Shown here piece after piece: positions 1 to 5,641 of a stretch of 16,675 bases of DNA. Source of the stretch: JAUXEH01 sp965533275 (GTDB taxonomy: Bacteria; Acidobacteriota; Aminicenantia; Aminicenantales; Aminicenantaceae). How positions within the stretch are numbered: position 1 is the first letter of the stretch; the number at the start of each line of letters is the position of its first letter. The stretch spans positions 1-16,675 of the forward strand of contig CBESWG010000062.1 of NCBI GenBank assembly GCA_965533275.1. Direction: 5' to 3'. Below the pieces are notes generated by a model. It had not been told where the DNA came from. It saw only the letters and a list, made by a program, of their open reading frames with translations, and did not search any database. The translations under genes and the position numbers were made by a program.

Positions 1-227
1 CTGGGCGACAAGGCCGAAAGCTCCTACACCAAGGAGTTCCTGATGAGCCTCTCGAGCGCGGAGAGGGAGCGCCTGGGAAAGATCGATGAGGCCATGAAGC
101 GCCTGGAGACCCCGGAATACGGACTGTGTGAAGACTGTGGCAAGAGCATTGGGAAAAATGTCTTGACGTGATCCCCTGGACACCGCATTGTATCGTCTGT
201 CAGGAAAAGGAAGAGCAGGGCTCCTAA
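1..227 (+). CDS. TraR/DksA-type C4 zinc-finger protein, 5' partial, frameshifted
   Basis: This is the 3' part of a gene that begins before the window. Frame 1 encodes a charged helical stretch, then YGLCEDCGKSIGKN, and stops at TGA 169-171. From about position 162 the next frame continues the family pattern: LDVIPWTPHCIVCQEKEEQ, ending at TAA 225-227. Restoring one base in the run of five A at 154-158 joins the frames and gives a C-x2-C-x17-C-x2-C zinc finger, the exact spacing of E. coli DksA. Members of this family bind in the RNA polymerase secondary channel or act as small zinc-finger regulators; which applies here cannot be told without the N-terminus. The shift may be a homopolymer sequencing error or a real mutation. 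If real, the shortened product loses the second Cys pair and should not fold a C4 finger. The 3' end overlaps the next gene. Confidence 0.8.
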
Positions 228-931
228 GACTTCTGGAGCTGGTCCTCTTCCCCTCGTTTTGTCATATATGCTCCGCTCTGCTCGAGAAGCCGGGAGACCG
301 GCTGGTATGCGGGGAGTGCTGGGAGCATCTCCAGCCCGAGACTGAGGCTTTCTGTCTGTGCTGCGGACGGTTCTATCCCGGTTCCGCTGATCCGCACGTC
401 TGTCCTGCCTGCGTTCAAGCGGCTCCTCCTTTTGTCCGTCACCGCTCGGCCTGCCACTATCGGGGAGCGGCAAAGGACCTCATCCTGCTTTTCAAATATC
501 AGAAGCTGTGGATATTGGGGAGGGATCTGGCCCGGTTCCTCTATGCGAGCCTGGAAGGTGAGGAGGGCCTGTGGTGGGAGGCCCAGGCCCTGGTGCCTGT
601 GCCCCTGCATCCACGCCGTCTCAAACAGCGGGGATTCAACCAGGCCGAGCTGCTTGCGCGAGAGCTGTCTGTCCTCTCCGGCATCCGGCTCAACAGGAAA
701 GGGCTCATGAGGAGGCGGGACGCCCTCCCGCAGACCTCGCTCACCGGAGATTTACGCAGGGAAAACCTGAAGGGAGCTTTTGCCGTCAAGGGGGAGGCGA
801 ATTTTTCGGGCCAGGTTGTTATCCTGGTGGATGATGTGTTTACGACCGGTTCCACGATCCGGGAATGCAGCCGCACTCTTCTCGAGTCCGGTGCCAGAGA
901 GGTTCGTGCCATCACCCTGGCCCAGGCTTGA
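188..931 (+). CDS. ComF family phosphoribosyltransferase-like protein
   Basis: The product is up to 247 residues, the usual length for ComF/GntX proteins. The N-terminus has Cys pairs typical of the family's zinc-binding region (C25, C28, C41, C44, then C56-C59, C72, C75). A PVPLHPRRLKQRGFNQAELL block follows at 137-156. The PRPP-binding loop is VVILVDDVFTTGST at about 210-223. ComF in Bacillus and Haemophilus takes part in DNA uptake, but most homologues lie outside competence loci, and no other com gene is seen here, so the role is open. The start is uncertain: TTG 188 is the most upstream, and CTG 197 or 233 are alternatives, with a purine-rich AAAGGAAGAG at 206-215. The 5' end overlaps the frameshifted zinc-finger gene by up to 40 bases, which suggests cotranscription. 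The gene converges on hsp20. Confidence 0.88.
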   Translation: MYRLSGKGRAGLLRLLELVLFPSFCHICSALLEKPGDRLVCGECWEHLQPETEAFCLCCGRFYPGSADPHVCPACVQAAPPFVRHRSACHYRGAAKDLILLFKYQKLWILGRDLARFLYASLEGEEGLWWEAQALVPVPLHPRRLKQRGFNQAELLARELSVLSGIRLNRKGLMRRRDALPQTSLTGDLRRENLKGAFAVKGEANFSGQVVILVDDVFTTGSTIRECSRTLLESGAREVRAITLAQA

Positions 932-942
932 GGGGCGGGGCT

Positions 943-970
943 GTAAATAAAAACGGCCCCGGTATGGGCC
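943..970 (-). terminator. Intrinsic terminator of hsp20
   Basis: Read on the minus strand just past the hsp20 stop, GGCCC and GGGCC arms (966-970 and 955-959) enclose a six-base loop and are followed by GTTTTTATTT. The short GC stem with a U-rich tail fits a rho-independent terminator for hsp20. A competing CCGGT/ACCGG pairing overlaps it. On the plus strand there is no U tract, so it is less convincing as a terminator for comF. Confidence 0.6.
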
Positions 971-1000
971 ACCGGAGGCGTCTTTGCTGCTTGATCTGGA

Positions 1001-1486
1001 TTACTTCTTGCCCTGTTTTTCGACAGGCTTATCTTTCTTTTCTGGCTTGACGACGCGGACCGCTCGGGGCTTGGATTCCAGTTTTTTGGGTAGGGATATC
1101 TTCAACACGCCGTGCTCATGCTCGGCCTTGATCTTTTCCTGATCCACGTAGTGGGGGATTGTGAAGGACCTATAGAAGGAACCATAGGACCTTTCGATCC
1201 GATGATAGTTCTCTTCCTTGGTCTCCTTTTCAAACAGGCGCTCCCCTTTGAGAGTCAGGGTATTGTCTTCCAGCTTCACGGCGATGTCCTGATCCTCGAT
1301 ACCGGGCAGCTCTGCCGTCAACACGATATCGTTCTCTGTTTCGTAGATGTCGACAGCCGGTGACCAGGTACTCGAGATAAGCTCCCTGTCTTCCTGCTGT
1401 CCTACTACGGCGTCCTCGAAGAGCCGGTTCATCTTCTCACGAAGAGTGACCATCTCTCTGAATGGATCCCAACGAATAATTGCCAT
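1001..1486 (-). CDS. Hsp20/alpha-crystallin family small heat shock protein
   Basis: This 161-residue protein is an ATP-independent holdase that would bind unfolding proteins in the cytoplasm. The N-terminus MAIIRWDPFREMVTLREKM is the classic start of bacterial Hsp20 proteins. The alpha-crystallin domain runs from about residue 40 to 135, from SPAVDIYET through AELPGI and ends with the signature HGVLKISLPK at 125-134. A V-x-V element (VRV) and a lysine-rich tail follow. ATG 1486 is chosen because AGAGGTG sits just upstream and the family N-terminus starts there; upstream in-frame codons add a non-homologous leader. The gene stands alone, with its own near-consensus promoter and a terminator. 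No CIRCE element or sigma-32-type promoter was seen, so heat control, if any, works differently. Confidence 0.95.
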   Translation of the reverse strand: MAIIRWDPFREMVTLREKMNRLFEDAVVGQQEDRELISSTWSPAVDIYETENDIVLTAELPGIEDQDIAVKLEDNTLTLKGERLFEKETKEENYHRIERSYGSFYRSFTIPHYVDQEKIKAEHEHGVLKISLPKKLESKPRAVRVVKPEKKDKPVEKQGKK

Positions 1487-1517
1487 TTTGACACCTCTTA
1501 AATATGAGCACAGTAAC

Positions 1518-1546
1518 AATATAATACCTGAGTGTATAGATGTCAA
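1518..1546 (-). promoter_or_regulatory. Sigma-70-type promoter of hsp20
   Basis: On the minus strand, a perfect -35 TTGACA (1541-1546), a 17-base spacer and -10 TATATT (1518-1523, five of six consensus) lie 31 bases upstream of the ATG. This is among the strongest promoter matches in the window. Confidence 0.75.
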
Positions 1547-1573
1547 GTATTTGGGGCAACATTATTCCTTCTC

Positions 1574-1603
1574 AGGAAATCTCGGTGTTGTCTTGAGGAA
1601 ATC
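1574..1603. repeat. Direct repeat AGGAAATC upstream of hsp20 promoter
   Basis: AGGAAATC occurs at 1574-1581 and 1596-1603, a 22-base period or about two helical turns. The repeats lie upstream of the hsp20 -35 box and just beyond the rsmI stop. They could be a regulator site or chance; no terminator with a U tract was seen for rsmI in this gap. Confidence 0.35.
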
Positions 1604-1616
1604 AGGTTCCGGCGGA

Positions 1617-2351
1617 TCAAACGTCTTGCTTGCGCTTGGATCTGGCCTTGCGGGAAAGGCCCTCTATGAGCAGTGTCACCTCTCCCTTTGCGGTCCGGCC
1701 CTGCAGCTGCTTTAGCAGCAATTCCGGCGTGCCCCTGAGAAATTCCTCATGCAGCTTGGTGAGCTCCCGGGCGACCACGATCCGTCGGGGGCCCAATTGT
1801 TCCTGGATCGCTTCCAGGAATCGATCCAGCCGGCGCGCCGGCAGATAGAAGACCAGCGTCGCAGCCTCCTCCCCCAGTGACCGGAGGAGCATGAGGGTCG
1901 CCTGCTGCTTGGGCGGGGGGAATCCAAGGAAGAGGACGCGGTGCGTGGGGAGGCCGGCCGCACACAGCGCGGCGGTCAGTGCGGAGGCTCCGGGGATGGG
2001 GACCACCTCGATGCCTTCCTCCAGGGCCCGCTGGATCAGGGGGAATCCTGGGTCCGAAATGCCGGGAGTGCCGGCGTCGGAGACCAGGGCCACGTCCCGC
2101 CCTTGCTTGAGCCGTCCCAGGATGGCCTCCGCCTGAGGCTTTTCCCGCGGCTGGAAATAGCTCAGCAGTGGCTTGCTCAGGTCGTAGCGGTTGAGGAGCT
2201 TGCGGGTTTGCCGTGTATCCTCACAGGCGATGGCATCCACCCCCTGCAGGGTCTTCAGGGCTCTGAAGGTCAGGTCATCCAGGTTGCCGATGGGAGTGGC
2301 GACGATGTAAAGCTTACCGTGTGTCGATGCCGGTGGTTCCTGGGTCGGCAT
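1617..2351 (-). CDS. rsmI: 16S rRNA (cytidine(1402)-2'-O)-methyltransferase RsmI
   Basis: RsmI uses S-adenosylmethionine to methylate the 2'-OH of C1402 in 16S rRNA, tuning decoding in the ribosomal P site. The 244-residue product has the tetrapyrrole-methylase-type fold motifs in order: LYIVATPIGNLDD (14-26), CEDTRQTRKLLNRY (43-56), SDAGTPGISDPG (91-102) and IPGASALTAALCAAGL. It is shorter than the E. coli enzyme (about 286 residues): the C-terminal extension is missing and the protein ends in a basic tail. The start ATG 2351 lies three bases beyond the nadE stop, so it is the last gene of a three-gene operon. No metabolic link to NAD synthesis is evident; the linkage looks like simple cotranscription. 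Confidence 0.95.
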   Translation of the reverse strand: MPTQEPPASTHGKLYIVATPIGNLDDLTFRALKTLQGVDAIACEDTRQTRKLLNRYDLSKPLLSYFQPREKPQAEAILGRLKQGRDVALVSDAGTPGISDPGFPLIQRALEEGIEVVPIPGASALTAALCAAGLPTHRVLFLGFPPPKQQATLMLLRSLGEEAATLVFYLPARRLDRFLEAIQEQLGPRRIVVARELTKLHEEFLRGTPELLLKQLQGRTAKGEVTLLIEGLSRKARSKRKQDV

Positions 2352-2354
2352 GTC

Positions 2355-3167
2355 TCACTTGTCCCGGTCGTAGGGGTAAAGAAAGTCGTGGCCGACGGTG
2401 CGCTCCGAGATCTTGGCGATGGGCGGCATGCGTCGTTTGAACTCGGATCCCCGGATCATGCGGATCAGGCGGTCCACCTTGGCCTCCTCGAATCCCCGGT
2501 CCAGAAGCTCCTGCTTCGGGATCCGCTTGTCGATCATGTGGAACAGGATCTCGTCGATCTCATGATAAGGCAGCCCCAGCTCCTGCTCATCGGTCTGCCC
2601 GTCCCACAGCCCCGCGGTCGGCGCCTTATTCAGGATCTGGTCCGGGACTCCCAGGTGCCGCCCCAATGCCCGGACCTGTGTCTTGTACAGGTCGCCGAGT
2701 GGATTGATGGCGCAGGCCATGTCTCCATGCAGCGTGCCGTATCCCAACAGGAGCTCGGTCTTGTTGCTGGTCCCGATGATCAATGCTTTTTCCCGCTCCG
2801 AGAAGTCATACAGGATGGACATCCGTTCCCGGGCCATCTTGTTCCCCTTGAGCACACGGTTGTCGGTCGCGAACCGGGAATAATATGCATCGACGGAGGG
2901 GGAGATGTCGATGAGCTCTGTCTTGATACCCAGGGCCTCGGCCACGGTCCGGGCATCCTCGGTGTCCCTCTGAAAGGCCTCCCCGTATGGCATGAGCAGG
3001 GCGATCACGTGTTCCGGGCCCAGGGCACGTGCACTGAGGAAGGCGGATACCGTAGAATCGATCCCTCCGGAGAGGCCCAGGATCCCGTTCTCATACCCGA
3101 ACCTGGACAGCTCTGTCCGAATGAAACGGGTGAGGATATTCTCTACGAACGCGGCATTAATCTTCAT
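2355..3167 (-). CDS. nadE: NAD synthetase, stand-alone synthetase subunit NadE
   Basis: NadE adenylates nicotinic acid adenine dinucleotide with ATP and amidates it to NAD+. The 270-residue protein matches the length of ammonia-dependent NadE (B. subtilis about 272). The ATP-pyrophosphatase P-loop is SGGIDST at 33-39. Other family blocks are visible: the GTSNKTELLLGYGTLHGDMA segment and the following NPLGDLYKTQVRALG. The N-terminal glutaminase domain of glutamine-dependent enzymes is absent, but the gene just upstream encodes a nitrilase-family protein and overlaps this gene by 11 bases (3157-3167). The likely arrangement is therefore a two-subunit glutamine-dependent NAD synthetase. ATG 3167 gives the expected N-terminus. 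Confidence 0.95.
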   Translation of the reverse strand: MKINAAFVENILTRFIRTELSRFGYENGILGLSGGIDSTVSAFLSARALGPEHVIALLMPYGEAFQRDTEDARTVAEALGIKTELIDISPSVDAYYSRFATDNRVLKGNKMARERMSILYDFSEREKALIIGTSNKTELLLGYGTLHGDMACAINPLGDLYKTQVRALGRHLGVPDQILNKAPTAGLWDGQTDEQELGLPYHEIDEILFHMIDKRIPKQELLDRGFEEAKVDRLIRMIRGSEFKRRMPPIAKISERTVGHDFLYPYDRDK

Positions 3168-4005
3168 AGCGGCTCACGATACGCTTCAAGGCCTCGAGGA
3201 TGATCTCCGGCTTGTTGTCCCTCCTGTAGGGCAGCTTCTTGCGCCAGGTCTGTATCGAGTCCAGGTCGATGTCCTGGATCAGGAGCTCTTCCTCTGTGTA
3301 GGAGGCCTTGGTCAGCAGTTCCCCTCCTGGACTGTAGATGAAAGACCCGCCGGCAAAGGCCTTGCCGTCCTCGAATCCGACACGGTTGCAGTAGATCACA
3401 AAGGCAGTGGAGAAGCGGGATATGGTCTCGCCCATAAGCTCCCACATGTGGCTGGTGGCGTAGGCGTCTCCATCGGCAAAGCCGCGCCCCGGTGCCGCGC
3501 TGATCGCGATGATCATGTCCGCGCCCCCTGCAAAGTGCAGATAGCAGGCTCCGTAGTGCAGGAAGTCGTAGCAGATCATCATCCCTGTGCGGACGAAGGG
3601 ATTGTCGAAGGTGTGGAAGTTTTTCCCCTGCGCGAAGAACTTGGCTTCCTCGAACATGCCGTATGTCGGGAGGTAGACCTTGCGGTGCACGTGGAGCAGC
3701 TCGCCCTCGGAAAAATAGGCGGCGGAATTGAAGAACAGCCCCCTTTCTTTTTCCTCGACGAAGCCGAGCACGATGGAGATCTCCCGGCTCATTGTGCGGA
3801 ATTCGTCCAGCTGGGAGGCCGTATCGACCTTTAGGGCCACCTCCTGGGTCATGTCCTGCAGGGTATAGCCGGTCAGACTCAACTCCGGGAAGATCACGAG
3901 ATCTGCACCGGCCGACCCCGCCTTTTCGACCAGCTCTTTGTGCATACGGAAATTCTTGTCCAGGTTCCCCAGGTGGGGCGCTATCTGGGCCAGGGCGATC
4001 TTCAT
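3157..4005 (-). CDS. Nitrilase-family amidohydrolase, probable glutaminase subunit for NadE
   Basis: This 282-residue carbon-nitrogen hydrolase carries the full catalytic triad: Glu41 in FPELSLTGY, Lys109 in HRKVYLP and Cys145 in MMICYDF. The later block VGFEDGKAFAGGSFIYSPGGE resembles the glutaminase domain of fused NAD synthetases. The inferred role is to hydrolyse glutamine and deliver ammonia to NadE, encoded immediately downstream with an 11-base overlap. The substrate is inferred from context: the Cys motif is ICYD rather than the ICED form I recall from fused enzymes, so a different amide is possible. ATG 4005 starts at the family N-terminus MKIALAQIAP. The TTG at 4041 adds twelve unrelated residues. 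No Shine-Dalgarno is well placed, and a promoter-like element ends just upstream, so translation may be leaderless. Confidence 0.88.
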   Translation of the reverse strand: MKIALAQIAPHLGNLDKNFRMHKELVEKAGSAGADLVIFPELSLTGYTLQDMTQEVALKVDTASQLDEFRTMSREISIVLGFVEEKERGLFFNSAAYFSEGELLHVHRKVYLPTYGMFEEAKFFAQGKNFHTFDNPFVRTGMMICYDFLHYGACYLHFAGGADMIIAISAAPGRGFADGDAYATSHMWELMGETISRFSTAFVIYCNRVGFEDGKAFAGGSFIYSPGGELLTKASYTEEELLIQDIDLDSIQTWRKKLPYRRDNKPEIILEALKRIVSRYED

Positions 4006-4012
4006 GTGTGGA

Positions 4013-4041
4013 AAATTAACACATTCCCCTTTTCTTTTCAA
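4013..4041 (-). promoter_or_regulatory. Candidate promoter of the nitrilase-nadE-rsmI operon
   Basis: On the minus strand TTGAAA (4036-4041) and TAATTT (4013-4018) are separated by 17 bases. Transcription would begin at about 4005-4007, at or beside the ATG. The -10 matches consensus at only three of six positions. A TATAAT on the minus strand at 4111-4116 lacks a good -35 but could serve as an alternative start with a leader of about 100 bases. Confidence 0.4.
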
Positions 4042-4093
4042 ACTGCATTGGTACGACTAATCTTTCCAGCGGCTGAGCAATAGATTGAATAAT

Positions 4094-4122
4094 TTGATTA
4101 AATGAGCGACATTATATATATA
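4094..4122 (+). promoter_or_regulatory. Promoter of the J-domain/TPR gene
   Basis: TTGATT (4094-4099), 17 bases, TATATA (4117-4122) inside a 12-base TA run at 4113-4124. The predicted leader is about 28 bases. Only a weak Shine-Dalgarno-like GAG precedes ATG 4157. Confidence 0.6.
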
Positions 4123-4156
4123 TAGGGAAAAGCAGAAAGTAAGCGTAGAGAAAATT

Positions 4157-5635
4157 ATGGAGCATATCGCCCTTTATCTCAAGGACATCTACCTGGGGAA
4201 GAAGGTAGGACAGCTGTATTTTCAGCATGAATATACCAGGAAACACCTCTACTTTCAGGGCGGGAATCTGGTCTATGCCAGGACCAACCAACCCACGGAA
4301 CTGATCGGCGAGGTCCTGTTCCGTGCGGGGAAGCTGTCCAAAGATGTTTACGGCAGGATCGACGAATTCATCATGCCCAAACGGACGATCGGCGAGGTCC
4401 TGGTGTCCGAGGGACACCTCACGCAGGAGAGCCTGGTCGAGGGCCTCATGTACCAGTTCCGCGAGATCGCCTTGAACCTGTTCTCCGAATTCGAGGCCAG
4501 CTACAAATTCCGTGAGGGATCTCCCTTTGAGGGGGAGACCTTCGATGTCAAGATCCCCACTCCGAACCTGATCGAGGATGGGATTCGGCGCATGAAATTC
4601 GATCCTTACATGAAGAATTTCCTTGCAACCAGGACACCGAAACAGCATGACAAGTCGTTTTCCCTCCAGCTCACGGAAGAAGAAAAGGAGATCTTCGAGG
4701 CCATCAACAGCGAACGGACCACGGACGCCGTGCTCGAGTACGGCGGATTCAGTGGAGACAACTTCTGGAAGAGCATCTTCCTCTTCTACTGCCTGAACCT
4801 GATCGAGCTGGAAGGTGAGGCGCGTGCCTGGACTCAGCCCCCATCAGCCTCTCCGAAGGGCGATCCAGGGGAGCGGGATGACAATGCGCAGCTCCAGGAA
4901 GTCCTGGCCATGAGCGATCGCATGTCCGACCTCGACTACTATCAGGTGTTGGAGGTCGACAACGACGCCGAGCCTGCAGAGATCAAGAAATCCTACTTCC
5001 AGCTGGCCCGAAAATACCATCCCGATCTCTTTGACCGGGACTTGGATGCCGGGATCAAGGAAAAGATCGACGAGGTATTCGACACCATCACCAAGGCCTA
5101 CCATACTTTGAGTGATGAGGTTAAGAAAGCGACCTATGACAAAAAGAAGTCAAAGCCCAGCTCGGGAGGCCGAGACGTCCGGGACACCGAAAAGCGGGCC
5201 GAGGTCAAGTTCCGCCAGGGGAAGACGCTCTTCGACCAGACCCGTTTTGACGAGGCTCTCATCCTCCTGCAGGAGGCTGTGCGGCTGGATTCCCACAAGA
5301 GCCGCTACTATCTCCTCTTGGCCATGACACAGGCCAAGCTGCCGGACTACCACAGGAAGGCCGTGGATAATTTCAATAAGGCCATCGAGATGGAGCCCTG
5401 GAGCGCGGATCCCTACGCGGGACTGGGGGCGATGTACAGGAAAGAAGGCATGCCGGTCATGGCCAAAAAATATTTCAGCAAGGCCCTCCATGTGGACCCC
5501 GATTGTCGCGCTGCCCTGAAGGAGATGCAGGAACTGGAAGGCAAAGGCGAGAAAAAGGGTATAAAGAGCCTGCTGTCGATGGATACCCAGGGCCTGAAAA
5601 ACCTGCTGAAAAAAGGCTTTTTCAAGAAGAAATAA
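4157..5635 (+). CDS. PATAN-like (DUF4388)/J-domain/TPR fusion protein
   Basis: The 492-residue cytoplasmic protein combines three parts. Residues 1-125 resemble PATAN/DUF4388 modules: a glycine-rich strand region (KKVGQLYF, YFQGGNLVYART) followed by IGEVLVSEGHLTQESLVEGL helices. A second region, 165-225, may be helical. A J domain spans about 258-330, with DYYQVLEVDNDA, the HPD triad at 288-290 and a closing LSDEVKKATYD. TPR-like helices fill 345-460, and the tail KNLLKKGFFKKK is strongly basic. There is no signal peptide, Gly/Phe linker or DnaJ zinc finger, so it would be a class C J protein that stimulates a DnaK-type Hsp70 for a particular client. PATAN modules elsewhere accompany signalling and polarity proteins. 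The gene has its own promoter and converges on ligA six bases away. The actual process served is unknown. Confidence 0.85.
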   Translation: MEHIALYLKDIYLGKKVGQLYFQHEYTRKHLYFQGGNLVYARTNQPTELIGEVLFRAGKLSKDVYGRIDEFIMPKRTIGEVLVSEGHLTQESLVEGLMYQFREIALNLFSEFEASYKFREGSPFEGETFDVKIPTPNLIEDGIRRMKFDPYMKNFLATRTPKQHDKSFSLQLTEEEKEIFEAINSERTTDAVLEYGGFSGDNFWKSIFLFYCLNLIELEGEARAWTQPPSASPKGDPGERDDNAQLQEVLAMSDRMSDLDYYQVLEVDNDAEPAEIKKSYFQLARKYHPDLFDRDLDAGIKEKIDEVFDTITKAYHTLSDEVKKATYDKKKSKPSSGGRDVRDTEKRAEVKFRQGKTLFDQTRFDEALILLQEAVRLDSHKSRYYLLLAMTQAKLPDYHRKAVDNFNKAIEMEPWSADPYAGLGAMYRKEGMPVMAKKYFSKALHVDPDCRAALKEMQELEGKGEKKGIKSLLSMDTQGLKNLLKKGFFKKK

Positions 5636-5641
5636 CGAGCT

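Noticed and set aside
151..165. Programmed -1 ribosomal frameshift in the zinc-finger gene
   Set aside because: The zero-frame codons AAA AAT preceded by G do not form a canonical X-XXY-YYZ slippery heptamer, and no clear downstream stimulator was seen; an indel in the A run is simpler.
1487..1616. CIRCE or sigma-32 control of hsp20
   Set aside because: No TTAGCACTC inverted repeat and no sigma-32-like -10 were found; the promoter is sigma-70-like.
1941..3203. Long plus-strand open frame of 420 codons opposite rsmI and nadE
   Set aside because: It is antisense to two well-conserved genes, shows no recognisable domain and has low-complexity composition typical of a shadow frame in GC-rich DNA.
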